From positions 1,426,001 to 1,490,000 of the forward strand of contig NZ_JAVTSS010000001.1 of the NCBI RefSeq assembly GCF_032678705.1: a DNA stretch of 64,000 nucleotides, written 5' to 3'. Shown here in pieces: positions 46,584 through 55,733 of this stretch (the first letter of the stretch is position 1; every line of letters begins with the position of its first letter). The position numbers and the translations under genes were made by a program. Below the pieces are notes generated by a model that was not told where the DNA came from, searched no databases, and saw only the letters and a list, made by a program, of their open reading frames with translations. This DNA is from Pedobacter frigiditerrae (GTDB lineage: Bacteria > Bacteroidota > Bacteroidia > Sphingobacteriales > Sphingobacteriaceae).

Positions 46584-46991
46584 TTAATTAATCGCTACCA
46601 TAGCAAACACAACAGTTATGTATAACCAAAGGATAGAAAATAGGATGTGAACACAAGTTTCGAATCTTTTGCCTTTCCATAAATCTTTGGAATAAACGAA
46701 GAACTGAAAGAATAAACGCATTCCCCAAAATAACGCAAGACCGAAAGCTATTTTTTGACCGAAAGCTGTCGTTGTCAATTCTTTAGCGCACAACATACAA
46801 AGCACACCCATTAGCAATGTAGTTACTGCAATAAAAAACGTATGCACATACATCAATTGTTTGTTAATCAATGTCAATGATTTCAACTGTTCTTTCCAAG
46901 CAAAATATCTAGGAAAAATAATATGCACAAATGCCAGTACAACTAATATAAAGCCAACTATTTTGAGGTGTAATTCTATAGAGTTTGTCAT
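46584..46991 (-). CDS. Four-helix membrane protein of unknown function
   Basis: A 135-residue protein with four predicted membrane segments, a short cytoplasmic-type loop FAWKEQLKSLTLINKQLMY and a C-terminal IVAIN-like tail (FAMVAIN). I do not recognise a named domain. Its ATG lies in a REP-like repeat (GTCATTCTGAGCGTAGTCGAAGAAT on the plus strand, 46986-47010), so the first residues MTNS come from the repeat. It follows the methyltransferase gene by 21 bases and may share its transcript. Confidence 0.75.
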   Translation of the reverse strand: MTNSIELHLKIVGFILVVLAFVHIIFPRYFAWKEQLKSLTLINKQLMYVHTFFIAVTTLLMGVLCMLCAKELTTTAFGQKIAFGLALFWGMRLFFQFFVYSKDLWKGKRFETCVHILFSILWLYITVVFAMVAIN

Positions 46992-47010
46992 TCTGAGCGT
47001 AGTCGAAGAA
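46986..47010 (-). repeat. REP-like element over a start codon
   Basis: The sequence contains GTCATTCTGAGCG followed by AGTCGAAGAAT, the same family as the repeats near 6245 and 46196. The ATG at 46991 on the minus strand is part of it. Confidence 0.65.
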
Positions 47011-47012
47011 TG

Positions 47013-47762
47013 TTAAGTTAAATAATAAACATTAATAAAAGGTGTAATTTTCTTTGTTTGGATTAACGCTAGTCCAGAATTTCTAAAAACCTCTTTCCAT
47101 CTTCTTGGACTAAAAAAGTGAAAACAACCGAAATTATAAACTAAAAAATTATAAATATCTCTACTGTGTTCAACTACAACTATCTTCCCATCATCTTTTA
47201 ACGCTTGTTTGATTTGTTTAAAGAAAACAACTTGCTCTTGCTTATCCCTAATCTCGTGTGCAGCTAAAATAACGAATGTACAATCAATACTTTTTAGAGA
47301 TAGACCAATATCTGTTGTTTCAATTAATGAAGTTCCTGGATAAGGCGTATAAGCCTTTCTAGCTCTTTCTATGGAAATTTCTGTATGTTTGGCAGAATTA
47401 TAAAAATCCATAGGAGTTAAGCTACAAGCAGCATATTTTTGCTTTAAAAGGTAGCTAGTTTCATCAAGACCAGCATTGATGTTTAGTAAATGGCTTCCAC
47501 TTTTAATTTCTAAATCATCAAGCCAATTTAAGCTGTATAAATTAGATAAATCATAAATGTAATAAGAAGCAACTAATGATAATGTTGTAGCTAATATAAT
47601 TCCTATAATAAGCAAGTAGCCTATCCAATTGAATTGGTTTGGAAATAAAACCGTAATTGTAAACAAACAGGCAATTAATACGAAAGCCAAAACATAAAAA
47701 TGCCAGTTGAATCTGATGATATTTAAAACTCCCTGAAATGTTTTTCTTAAAGCCCTTTCCAT
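47013..47762 (-). CDS. Membrane-anchored SAM-dependent methyltransferase-like protein
   Basis: The 249-residue protein starts with two predicted membrane segments (residues about 22-40 and 47-67), then a methyltransferase-like Rossmann domain: HLLNINAGLDETSYLL in place of the usual GxGxG motif I, a middle motif DCTFVILAAHEI and GKIVVVEHS. The divergent motif I leaves the activity uncertain. It overlaps the upstream DUF2071 gene by 16 bases, so the two are coupled. Substrate is unknown. Confidence 0.75.
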   Translation of the reverse strand: MERALRKTFQGVLNIIRFNWHFYVLAFVLIACLFTITVLFPNQFNWIGYLLIIGIILATTLSLVASYYIYDLSNLYSLNWLDDLEIKSGSHLLNINAGLDETSYLLKQKYAACSLTPMDFYNSAKHTEISIERARKAYTPYPGTSLIETTDIGLSLKSIDCTFVILAAHEIRDKQEQVVFFKQIKQALKDDGKIVVVEHSRDIYNFLVYNFGCFHFFSPRRWKEVFRNSGLALIQTKKITPFINVYYLT

Positions 47763-48484
47763 ATTTCAGTTTTACCCTTTTTCCAATGATAGGGAATGTC
47801 TTCGTTTATAAAAGCATTAGCTAAAAGTGCTCCTTTAAATTTTTCTTGTTTGATAAATCCAATTTCTGCTTTTAAAACTTCAATAGGTTTGGGAATCCAA
47901 TTTTGACGAACGCCCTCTATGATGGTTACTTCATTATTTAATTCGTTATAAGTAAAGGTAAATGGGAGCGGACCAGCAAATCTCCTTGCGGTTTTCCAAT
48001 CTTCAAAAACACTTCCCTTTGGTAAATGTGCATTTTCATTCTTCCTTAATTCAATTTTTAAATCGGATTTATTAGAATAGATATTTATATTTTCATCAGT
48101 TTCTGATAACTTAATGTCTGTAGCAGTATAATTGTAATGGGTAAATATATTGCCAAAAAATGCCATTTTCTTTTTATCAGTTTCAGACTTGAGGATGTAT
48201 AAACCTCTTAGGTTTTTTCCTGCATTATTGGTGTAACGGACAAAAATTCTATAACCAGCCAAAAAGAAATCGTTACCCATAAATTTTGGAAATCCTTTTG
48301 GTCGGAGATTTTCTGTTTGAACTAAAGCTACAGCAACAAAAGCCCATTTATCGTTGTGTGTATCGAGTGTTAAACACTTAGGAAGCAAACTTTCCAATTG
48401 CGTTTTTGGCAAAGCATAAGTCAGTACAATTGTACTTTTGAAATGAGCTTCTACTGCAAACGGATGGTTTTTAAGAAATGACAT
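47747..48484 (-). CDS. DUF2071 (YqjF-like) domain protein
   Basis: The 245-residue cytoplasmic protein matches DUF2071: FKSTIVLTYALPKTQLESLL at the N-terminus, AFVAVALVQTENLRPKGFP and GNDFFLAGYRIFVRYTN in the middle, and the LPFTFTYN region near the C-terminus. The family resembles an acetoacetate decarboxylase-like beta fold but has no assigned function. It overlaps the methyltransferase gene (ATG before its stop), so both may act in one pathway. Confidence 0.85.
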   Translation of the reverse strand: MSFLKNHPFAVEAHFKSTIVLTYALPKTQLESLLPKCLTLDTHNDKWAFVAVALVQTENLRPKGFPKFMGNDFFLAGYRIFVRYTNNAGKNLRGLYILKSETDKKKMAFFGNIFTHYNYTATDIKLSETDENINIYSNKSDLKIELRKNENAHLPKGSVFEDWKTARRFAGPLPFTFTYNELNNEVTIIEGVRQNWIPKPIEVLKAEIGFIKQEKFKGALLANAFINEDIPYHWKKGKTEIWKGL

Positions 48485-48561
48485 CTAACCCTTTTAATGT
48501 TTAAATATGCTATTTTCTTTCTGCATCCCAAAACGCTGTTTATTGCAAAACTTTTGCGTTT

Positions 48562-48620
48562 TAAACCTGATGGAAATGGCAGCCCCGAAGTATGAGGGCT
48601 ATAATGGACAGCAGGACTGA
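48562..48620 (+). repeat. 59-bp dispersed structured repeat, copy 2
   Basis: Two substitutions separate it from 2348-2406. Here the hairpin is AGCCC/GGGCT, with A-U in place of G.U, and the outer CCTG/CAGG pairing is kept. It lies between the convergent-side end of bioD and the start of the DUF2071 gene. Confidence 0.7.
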
Positions 48621-48649
48621 ACCTTCAAATGAAATACTGAAACTGATTT

Positions 48650-49264
48650 TCAAAAAAGATTTATATTTTTTCCAGCTTCAACAATACTTGTTTTATCTAA
48701 AGCCTTAAGAACTGGAATATTTCCTAAAAGACTTATCCCAGTATAGTTCAAAATGTAGCTTTCGCTTTCTGAATTTGCTTCTCCATTGAATATAATGCCT
48801 TTGATGCTAATATTATGTTGTTTTAAAGTGTTGAGGGTTAGTAAGGTATGGTTGATGCTTCCTAAATAGTTTTGCGAAATTAAAATGACTTCAAGGTTTA
48901 GGTATTTGATTAAATCCAAAATAAGTTCTTTATTATTTAGTGGAACCATTAAACCTCCTGCACCTTCAACAATTAAATTGTTTTGAGTTTCTGGTAATAT
49001 AAATTGATTGAGCTTTATCTCAATTCCATCTATTTTTGCCGATAAATGTGGCGAAAGTGGATTGTTTAAACGATAAGTTTCTGGATGGATTTTGGTTTTA
49101 TCATTACTTATTAACCTTTCAATGGCTAAACTATCACTTTGCTCCAAATCGCCAGATTGAATGGGTTTCCAATAATCTGCGTTTAGCTTTTCGGTTATAA
49201 TTGCACTAACAATCGTTTTACCAATTCCAGTTCCAATTCCTGTTACAAAATAATTATTTGCCAT
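48650..49264 (-). CDS. bioD: Dethiobiotin synthetase
   Basis: BioD closes the ureido ring of dethiobiotin from DAPA, CO2 and ATP. The 204-residue protein has the P-loop GIGTGIGKTIVSA, the block KPIQSGD and VEGAGGLMVPL, which binds the substrate. Its ATG overlaps the last base of the bioF stop codon, so translation is coupled. bioA and bioB are not in this window, though the pathway presumably exists elsewhere. Confidence 0.96.
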   Translation of the reverse strand: MANNYFVTGIGTGIGKTIVSAIITEKLNADYWKPIQSGDLEQSDSLAIERLISNDKTKIHPETYRLNNPLSPHLSAKIDGIEIKLNQFILPETQNNLIVEGAGGLMVPLNNKELILDLIKYLNLEVILISQNYLGSINHTLLTLNTLKQHNISIKGIIFNGEANSESESYILNYTGISLLGNIPVLKALDKTSIVEAGKNINLF

Positions 49265-50388
49265 TATTCAAATGCTTTTAAATGATTAACTAACTCGATA
49301 ATTTCTTTGTCGGTGTTATAACTATGCAAGCAAATTCTTAGTCTTTCTTTTCCTTCTGCTACAGTTGGACTAAGAATGGCTTTTACATCAAATCCTTTAT
49401 CCTGCAAATATTTAGCAGCATTTTTAGTTATTTCGTTGTTATTAAACAAGATAGTCTGGATAGCGCTATTGCTTTTAATTCTGAGAAGTTTTATTTCTTG
49501 GATTAACGTATTGTAAAGGTCTATCTTTTGTGCTATTTCTGCTTGGTAATTTCCTTTATCCAATAATTGATAAGCACAATTTACCGCAACAATATTATGT
49601 AAAGGTGCTGCAGTTGTATAAATAAAAGAACGAGCAAAATTAATAAGGTAATTACGGAGGTTTTCACTCCCTAGAATTATAGCACCATGTGTTCCAATTG
49701 CCTTTCCAAAAGTAATTACTCTGGCAAAAACATCATTTTCTATTCCTAATTGGTTAACCAAGCCTTTTCCTTTTGCACCAAAAATACCAGTTGCATGAGC
49801 TTCATCTACAATTAAATTGGCTTTATACTTTTTACATAACTCGCTAATTTCATTAAGTTTTGCCAAATCACCATCCATTGAATAAACACTTTCTATTACT
49901 ACGTAGATTATGCCCTTTGCAGATTTTAGCTTTTGTTCTAAGTCATTTAAGTCGTTATGTTTAAACTTAAATCGCTCTGCGTAACTTAATCTTGCGCCAT
50001 CTATTAAACTTGCGTGAATAAGTTCGTCGGTAATAATTGTATCTCCACGTTGAGGGATGGAAGAAAGCAAACCAACATTTGCATCATAACCAGAATTGAA
50101 AATTAATCCAGCTTCTGCCTTGTGAAAACTGGCAATGAATTTTTCAGTTTCTTCAACATAAGGATGATTTCCACTTAAAAGCCTAGAGCCGCCAGAACCA
50201 TTTTTAAATGGCTTAATTTGTTGTATTTGTTCTTCAATTAATGATATTAATGTGAGAGAACGAGCAAAACCTAAATAGTCATTTGAGCAAAAATCGAATG
50301 GGAGAGAAGCGCTTGTAAGTTTCCTTAACAATCCATTCTCAGTTCTTTCACTTAACTTTTGTTGAAGAAAAATTTCTGCTTTTTCCAT
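49264..50388 (-). CDS. bioF: 8-amino-7-oxononanoate synthase
   Basis: BioF joins pimeloyl-ACP or CoA and alanine with PLP. The 374-residue protein has the blocks CSNDYLGFARS, GSGGSRLLSGNHP and VDEAHATGIFG, the PLP lysine in VITFGKAIGTHG and the FARSFIYTTAAP motif. The ATG at 50388 was chosen over an in-frame TTG at 50397, which lies in an exact -7 box. bioD follows with a one-base overlap. Confidence 0.96.
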   Translation of the reverse strand: MEKAEIFLQQKLSERTENGLLRKLTSASLPFDFCSNDYLGFARSLTLISLIEEQIQQIKPFKNGSGGSRLLSGNHPYVEETEKFIASFHKAEAGLIFNSGYDANVGLLSSIPQRGDTIITDELIHASLIDGARLSYAERFKFKHNDLNDLEQKLKSAKGIIYVVIESVYSMDGDLAKLNEISELCKKYKANLIVDEAHATGIFGAKGKGLVNQLGIENDVFARVITFGKAIGTHGAIILGSENLRNYLINFARSFIYTTAAPLHNIVAVNCAYQLLDKGNYQAEIAQKIDLYNTLIQEIKLLRIKSNSAIQTILFNNNEITKNAAKYLQDKGFDVKAILSPTVAEGKERLRICLHSYNTDKEIIELVNHLKAFE

Positions 50389-50394
50389 TGGGCT

Positions 50395-50402
50395 CAAAAA
50401 TA
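50395..50402 (-). promoter_or_regulatory. -7 promoter box of bioF
   Basis: Minus-strand TATTTTTG matches TAnnTTTG exactly, ending six bases before the bioF ATG. It lies in the T-run of the terminator that ends the glp operon. Confidence 0.5.
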
Positions 50403-50404
50403 AG

Positions 50405-50430
50405 AAAGCCCCGATAATAATCAGGGCTTT
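50405..50430 (-). terminator. Rho-independent terminator after glpF
   Basis: Read on the minus strand, AAAGCCCTGAT pairs with ATCGGGGCTTT, with a T-rich tail. It separates the glp operon from bioF, and its tail contains the bioF promoter box. Confidence 0.8.
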
Positions 50431-50511
50431 TCAATTTATATTTAATTAATTCTAAATAAACTTTGACAAACTAAAATCAAGGTGTTAAAAAGTTTGTAAA
50501 AGTAGAAGTTC

Positions 50512-51243
50512 CTATATGGCTAAAAATGCCAATGCGGCCAACGTAGAGCCAATAATTGGTCCTAAAATAGGAATCCAGGCATAATCCCAACCACTACTGC
50601 CTTTTCCTTTCATTGGTATAATTGCATGAATAATTCTTGGACCTAAATCTCGAACCGGATTAATAGCGTAACCTGTTGTTCCTCCTAATCCAAGGCCAAT
50701 AACCCAAACTAAAAAAGCTACTGGCAAAGCACCCAATGAACCTAAGCCGAAGGGAGTTGGATTTTCTTTTGTGCCCATAGTAGCACTAGTAAGGTAGAAA
50801 ATAACGAATATTAGCACAAACGTTCCAATAATTTCTGAAAGTAAGTTGGATATGTTATTGCGAATTGCAGGACCTGTTGCAAAAGGCGCTGCTTTAAGGC
50901 TTTGATCTTCGGTTGCATCAAAATGGTCTTTGTAAATTAACCAAACCAAAAAGGAACCCGTCATTGCGCCGCCGAGTTGAGCAGCAGCATAACCTGGTAA
51001 TAATGCCCAATCAAATTTATGTGCAATTGCTAAACCTAAACTTACAATTGGGTTTAAGTGTGCGCCACTGTACGGGCCAGCAACTACCACACCTACAAAA
51101 ACGGCTAGTGCCCAGGCTGTTGTAATTACAATCCAGCCGCTATTGTTTCCTTTGGTATCTTTTAGTACAACATTAGCCACCACGCCGTTGCCAAGTAAAA
51201 TCATTAGACCTGTACCGATAAATTCTGCGAGATATACGTTCAT
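50512..51243 (-). CDS. glpF: Glycerol facilitator / aquaporin family channel
   Basis: The 243-residue MIP-family channel has both NPA-like motifs: SGAHLNPIVSLG and GYAINPVRDLGPR. The D after the second motif (NPVRD) fits the glyceroporin subgroup. Six membrane segments are visible. It is the last gene of the glpD-glpK-glpF operon, 71 bases after glpK, and a terminator follows. The context supports glycerol uptake. Confidence 0.93.
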   Translation of the reverse strand: MNVYLAEFIGTGLMILLGNGVVANVVLKDTKGNNSGWIVITTAWALAVFVGVVVAGPYSGAHLNPIVSLGLAIAHKFDWALLPGYAAAQLGGAMTGSFLVWLIYKDHFDATEDQSLKAAPFATGPAIRNNISNLLSEIIGTFVLIFVIFYLTSATMGTKENPTPFGLGSLGALPVAFLVWVIGLGLGGTTGYAINPVRDLGPRIIHAIIPMKGKGSSGWDYAWIPILGPIIGSTLAALAFLAI

Positions 51244-51314
51244 TTTAAATAGGTTAATTGTTTAAACTGATAAATTGTTTAACTTTTTCTGTTGTGGAAA
51301 TTGAGAACTGATAA

Positions 51315-52805
51315 TTAATCTTCAGCGTTAACTCTTGCTGCTTTTACAGCTCTATTCCAGCCTTTAATTCTTTCTATGTTGTCAATTCCTTCTTCGGCTA
51401 CGAAAGTTCTGTCAATTTTCCATTGCGACCTTATCTCATCAATACTGTTCCAAAAGCCAGTTGCCAAACCAGCTAAATAAGCTGCGCCAATGGCCGTTAC
51501 TTCGGTAACTTCTGGTCTAATAACTTTACAATTTAATAAATCTGCCTGAAACTGCATTAACAAATTGTTTGCTGTTGCTCCACCGTCAACCCTCAATTCT
51601 GCTATTCCAACACCCGCATCAGCTTCCATGGCTTTTAATACATCCATTGTTTGATAAGCAATGCTTTCTAATGCAGCCCTTGCCATGTGCGATTTATTTG
51701 TCCCCCTTGTTAATCCTGTAATTGTGCCTCGAGCATGTTGATCCCAATGTGGTGCGCCTAATCCAGCAAATGCTGGAACAATGTAAACTCCCTGTGTATC
51801 TTTTACTTTTGCTGCTAAAGTTTCTACATCGGCAGACTTGGATATCATCCCTAGCTCATCTCTAAGCCATTGCACAACGGCACCACCAATAAAAATACTT
51901 CCTTCTAGGGCATAATGAGTTTCTCCATTAATTTGCCAAGCGATAGTGGTTAATAAATTGTTTGCAGAAATTTTAGGCGTTTTACCAATGTTCATCAGCA
52001 TGAAACAACCAGTTCCGTAAGTGTTTTTTACCATTCCAACTTCAGTACACATCTGTCCGAATAGGGCAGATTGCTGATCTCCAGCGATGCCAGCAATTGG
52101 TATTTTAGCAGCTAAAATATTACCCGCAGTTTCTCCATAAATCTCACTAGATGATTTTACTTCTGGCAACATAGATTTCGGAATGCCAAAAAGCTCTAGT
52201 AATTCTTCATCCCAAGATAGATCATGAATATTGTACATCATGGTACGAGAGGCATTACTCACATCCGTAACGTGGGTTTTACCTCCTGTCAATTTCCAAA
52301 TTAGCCAAGTATCAATCGTTCCAAAAACTAATTTTCCTGCTGCTGCCTTCTCTTTAGCGCCTTCAACATTTTCTAAAATCCATTTAGCTTTTGTAGCAGA
52401 AAAATAGGAATCGATAATCAACCCTGTTTTATCTTGTATCTTATTAGCTAGACCTTGCTTTCTAATGCTATCACAGTAATCTGAAGTACGTCTATCTTGC
52501 CAAACAATAGCATTATGAATAGGTTGCCCAGTTTCTCTATCCCAAACAACTGTAGTTTCCCTTTGATTTGTAATCCCAATTGAGTTGATGTCACTTGCAG
52601 ATAGACCTGCTTTTACAATAACTTCTGCAGCTACTGATAATTGTGTAGACCAAATTTCAAGAGGATCATGTTCTACCCAACCTGCTTTGGGATAAATTTG
52701 TGTGAATTCTTTTTGGGCAATGGCAACAATTTCACCATTGTGGTTAAAAACTATAGCCCTCGAACTAGTGGTCCCTTGGTCGAGAGATAAGATGTAATTG
52801 CTCAT
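51315..52805 (-). CDS. glpK: Glycerol kinase
   Basis: GlpK phosphorylates glycerol to glycerol-3-phosphate, trapping it in the cell. The 496-residue protein has the sugar-kinase motifs [14 protein letters not shown] at the N-terminus, [13 protein letters not shown], and the C-terminal [13 protein letters not shown] and [13 protein letters not shown]. It lies 23 bases after glpD and before glpF. Confidence 0.97.
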   Translation of the reverse strand: MSNYILSLDQGTTSSRAIVFNHNGEIVAIAQKEFTQIYPKAGWVEHDPLEIWSTQLSVAAEVIVKAGLSASDINSIGITNQRETTVVWDRETGQPIHNAIVWQDRRTSDYCDSIRKQGLANKIQDKTGLIIDSYFSATKAKWILENVEGAKEKAAAGKLVFGTIDTWLIWKLTGGKTHVTDVSNASRTMMYNIHDLSWDEELLELFGIPKSMLPEVKSSSEIYGETAGNILAAKIPIAGIAGDQQSALFGQMCTEVGMVKNTYGTGCFMLMNIGKTPKISANNLLTTIAWQINGETHYALEGSIFIGGAVVQWLRDELGMISKSADVETLAAKVKDTQGVYIVPAFAGLGAPHWDQHARGTITGLTRGTNKSHMARAALESIAYQTMDVLKAMEADAGVGIAELRVDGGATANNLLMQFQADLLNCKVIRPEVTEVTAIGAAYLAGLATGFWNSIDEIRSQWKIDRTFVAEEGIDNIERIKGWNRAVKAARVNAED

Positions 52806-52828
52806 AAGTTTATATCTGGTTAGGCTTT

Positions 52829-54421
52829 TTAGCTAGCAAAAGCAGCTTGTTTTTCTTTCTTTTCTATGTGATAAATATATCCTTTAGCTAATGTATTAAA
52901 TATTTTTATTTGATTTTCTTCCCAGTTTTTATCAGCGCCTAATTCTGATGCTAATATTGAAGCTACTTTTTCACTCATCTCAATTGCTGCATTTGCATCA
53001 ATAAACAACATTCTTAGTCTTCTACTTAGGATATCTTCAACAGTTTCTGCCATTTCATTTCTAACAGACCAAACAACTTCTGCTACTGTATGAGGGAAAT
53101 CTTGATGTAATTTTTCTCCCAATTTTTGGTTTTCCTTAATTAAGGACTCGATATGTTTTCTATCTGAACCATAAATGTTTAAATAACTATCATCATTTGA
53201 AGTTGTGCAACCATGAATTTTTAAATCCTTAGTAATACATGCTGCAGAATTTAATCCAGCTTCATTGATTGCTAAATCAACAGTTTCTTCTGCCATCCTC
53301 CGGTAGGTAGTCCATTTCCCTCCAGTAATTGTAATTAAGCCTTTTGCGGAAACAATTAATTTATGATCTCTGCTTATTTCTTTTGTGCTGCTTCCATTAG
53401 AATCAGTAGGAGCAGCCAATGGTCTTAAGCCAGAAAAAACACTTAAGATGTCATTTTCGGTGGGTTTCGTTTTAAAATATGAAGCTGCTGTTTTTAAGAT
53501 GAAATCAGTTTCTTCCTTTAATGCCCTAGGCTCCAAGCTATGTTCGTTAAGTGGTGTATCTGTTGTCCCGACTAATAGATGGTCATGCCAAGGCACTGCG
53601 AATAACACACGGCCATCAGATGTTTTTGGAATCATTAAGGCAGAATTGCTATCTAAAAATTCTTTATGTAAAACGATATGGACACCCTGGCTTGGCCTAA
53701 CCATTTTTTTAGCATTGGGGTTGTTCATTTTTAAGATTTCATCAACAAAAACACCAGTAGCATTAATAACTACCTTGCCATTAACCTTAAATTTATCTTT
53801 TGTAATCGCATCTTCAATCTCAACTCCAGTTACTTCATCCTTGTTCTTTATAAGATTAGTAACTTTCATGTAGTTGATTAATGTTGCTCCTTGTTCTATT
53901 GCTGTTTGTGCAATGTTTATAGCTAGTCTAGCATCATCAAACTTGCCATCAAAATACCTAATGCCACCTTTAAGACCTTTATCTTTAATGCCAGGCATTA
54001 AACTTAAGGTTTCCTTTTTTGATAAAAATTTAGACTTTCCAAAACTATATTTTCCAGCTAGCCAATCATAAAGTGTTAATCCTGTTAAGTATTTAATAAC
54101 AGAAAACCAATCATAACATGGAATGATGAATTCTTCTTTATTTACGAGATGTTTTGCATTTAATTCTAATAAACCCCTTTCTCTTAATGCATGTTTTACG
54201 AGACCAATGTCGCCTTGTGCCATATAGCGTACACCGCCATGCACTAATTTGGTGCTTCTGCTTGATGTTCCTTTAGCAAAATCAGACTGTTCAACTAATA
54301 AAGTTTTTAAACCTCTACTTGCCGAGTCTAAGGCAGTCCCTAATCCAGTAGCGCCCCCACCAATAATGATAACGTCCCAATCTGATTGATCGGTTAATTG
54401 ATATTTATGTATTCTATGCAT
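52829..54421 (-). CDS. glpD: Aerobic glycerol-3-phosphate dehydrogenase
   Basis: GlpD is a membrane-associated FAD enzyme that oxidises glycerol-3-phosphate to dihydroxyacetone phosphate and feeds electrons to quinone. The 530-residue protein begins with an FAD motif [20 protein letters not shown], followed by [12 protein letters not shown] and the C-terminal helical domain. It is the first gene of the glp operon, divergent from the GlpR-type regulator with 151 bases between. It also matches the product of the GDPD encoded at 63768. Confidence 0.96.
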   Translation of the reverse strand: MHRIHKYQLTDQSDWDVIIIGGGATGLGTALDSASRGLKTLLVEQSDFAKGTSSRSTKLVHGGVRYMAQGDIGLVKHALRERGLLELNAKHLVNKEEFIIPCYDWFSVIKYLTGLTLYDWLAGKYSFGKSKFLSKKETLSLMPGIKDKGLKGGIRYFDGKFDDARLAINIAQTAIEQGATLINYMKVTNLIKNKDEVTGVEIEDAITKDKFKVNGKVVINATGVFVDEILKMNNPNAKKMVRPSQGVHIVLHKEFLDSNSALMIPKTSDGRVLFAVPWHDHLLVGTTDTPLNEHSLEPRALKEETDFILKTAASYFKTKPTENDILSVFSGLRPLAAPTDSNGSSTKEISRDHKLIVSAKGLITITGGKWTTYRRMAEETVDLAINEAGLNSAACITKDLKIHGCTTSNDDSYLNIYGSDRKHIESLIKENQKLGEKLHQDFPHTVAEVVWSVRNEMAETVEDILSRRLRMLFIDANAAIEMSEKVASILASELGADKNWEENQIKIFNTLAKGYIYHIEKKEKQAAFAS

Positions 54422-54431
54422 TAATGATAAA

Positions 54432-54493
54432 AATAATAAAACGAAACAATAAGCAAGTATAAGTAATACATTTCGAAATAATAAAATGAAATG
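54432..54493. promoter_or_regulatory. Candidate GlpR operator in the divergent region
   Basis: A 16-bp direct repeat, AATAATAAAACGAAAC (54432-54447) and AATAATAAAATGAAAT (54478-54493), lies 46 bp apart in the region between glpD and the DeoR-type regulator. TTTCGAAA (54471-54478) overlaps the second copy. The CGAAA-like core and position suit a DeoR-family operator; this is inference. Confidence 0.4.
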
Positions 54494-54572
54494 AAAAAAA
54501 AATATTAATTTGACATAAATCGAATAAGTTTTTGTTTAATTTATTATTTTGCAGAACCAGACTATATAGACT

Positions 54573-55340
54573 ATGATGATGAACTTAGCCGAAAGGCATC
54601 AATTTATACTTAACAGAATACAAAAGGACCAGTATATAAATGTAGTAGAGCTTTGTAAGGAGCTTAAAGTATCTTCTGTAACTATTAGGAAGGATTTAAA
54701 ACTGCTGGAAGAGAAGAACTTGTTGTTTAGAACTCATGGTGGAGCAACAGTTAATAATCCATATACAGTAGACCGACCGGTAAATGAAAAAGAGAAAATA
54801 CAGTCTACAGAAAAGAACAAAATAGGTGCCTCTGCTGCTAAATTGCTAAAGGAGAACGATTCTATTGTAGTTGCCTCAGGCACGACACTCTTGTATTTTG
54901 CAAGAAATATACCGTCAGGATTAAATTTAACCGTAGTAACTTCTGCGCTTAATATTGCATTAGAATTGATGAGTGAACCCGCTGTTGAGGTTATACAGTT
55001 GGGTGGCTTATTGCGTAAAAGCTCCTCTTCTGTAATGGGGGCCTATGCAGAACAAGTGCTCCAGGACTTTTATTTCAATACACTGTTCTTGGGTGTTGAT
55101 GGGATTGATTTGGATTATGGGCTGACTACAACAAACGCAATGGAAGCGCATTTAAATAAGAAAATGATTAATGTTGCTCAAAAAACGGTCGTTCTAGCTG
55201 ACTCTACAAAATTTGGAAAACGAGGTTTTGGTAAAATATGTGGGCTTGAGGATATTGATCATATCATAACAGACAAAGGTGTTTCGCAACAAATTATAAA
55301 TCATTTAGAAGCTTTGGGCGTTACAGTTACTATTGTTTAA
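54573..55340 (+). CDS. DeoR/GlpR family transcriptional regulator
   Basis: The 255-residue protein has an N-terminal DeoR-type helix-turn-helix (VVELCKELKVSSVTIRKDL) and a C-terminal sugar-phosphate-sensing domain with IVVASGTTLLYFA, LGVDGIDLDYG and LADSTKFGKRGF. Three ATG codons in a row open the gene (54573, 54576, 54579). It is divergent from glpD and probably represses the glp operon until glycerol-3-phosphate binds; sensing ligand inferred from position. The gene symbol glpR is likely but not proven. Confidence 0.93.
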   Translation: MMMNLAERHQFILNRIQKDQYINVVELCKELKVSSVTIRKDLKLLEEKNLLFRTHGGATVNNPYTVDRPVNEKEKIQSTEKNKIGASAAKLLKENDSIVVASGTTLLYFARNIPSGLNLTVVTSALNIALELMSEPAVEVIQLGGLLRKSSSSVMGAYAEQVLQDFYFNTLFLGVDGIDLDYGLTTTNAMEAHLNKKMINVAQKTVVLADSTKFGKRGFGKICGLEDIDHIITDKGVSQQIINHLEALGVTVTIV

Positions 55341-55367
55341 AGGTTAAAACAATAATATATAGTTAAG

Positions 55368-55416
55368 ACCCTCTTTTTGTAAACGAAATGTTACATCAAG
55401 AGGGTTTCGTTTTTGT
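55368..55416 (+). terminator. Probable terminator of the DeoR-type regulator gene
   Basis: ACCCTCTT (55368-55375) pairs with AAGAGGGT (55398-55405) around a 22-base loop, followed by a T-rich tail. Confidence 0.5.
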
Positions 55417-55632
55417 TAGCAATTCAAATCAAGCTTAGTCTAGCCTAATTTTAATATAATCCAATCATTAAAGTTGTGGCTATTGTATTAAATTCATAGT
55501 TTACCTATTTAAAACAGGCAGTTTTCTTGGTAAAAGAAAAATTTATTATTAGTTTCAATTTGTTTTTATATTTTTATATCGAAATATTTAAAAACAAAAA
55601 TTTAAATAATTCGTAATAGAATATAGTTTCAT

Positions 55633-55678
55633 ATTAACCTTGGGTTAATATTGTATTAACGTTGGTCCTATACTTTTG
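55633..55678 (+). promoter_or_regulatory. Promoter and upstream operator of the second SusC operon
   Basis: TACTTTTG (55671-55678) matches TAnnTTTG exactly, with TTG at 55651-55653 as a -33 element 17 bp upstream. Directly upstream is a perfect 7-bp inverted repeat ATTAACCTTGGGTTAAT (55633-55649), and ATTAACG follows at 55655. A regulator site at -40 to -60 is likely. Confidence 0.5.
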
Positions 55679-55733
55679 GGGCTTCCGGTAATGAAACTAA
55701 AAAAATTGCATAAACTAACCGGATATATTAATT

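Larger units (their letters stand above)
55341..55733. other. Intergenic region with glpR terminator and SusC promoter
   Basis: A terminator for the DeoR-type gene lies at 55368-55416. The rest is A/T-rich and contains a perfect inverted repeat ATTAACCTTGGGTTAAT at 55633-55649 and the -7 box at 55671-55678. No small gene is apparent. Confidence 0.55.

Noticed and set aside
49264..50397. TTG 50397 as start of bioF
   Set aside because: It is inside the -7 box; ATG 50388 is nine bases downstream and in frame.
50405..50430. Terminator as attenuator of bioF
   Set aside because: It lies upstream of the bioF start region with the bioF box in its tail, and fits the end of the glp operon better.
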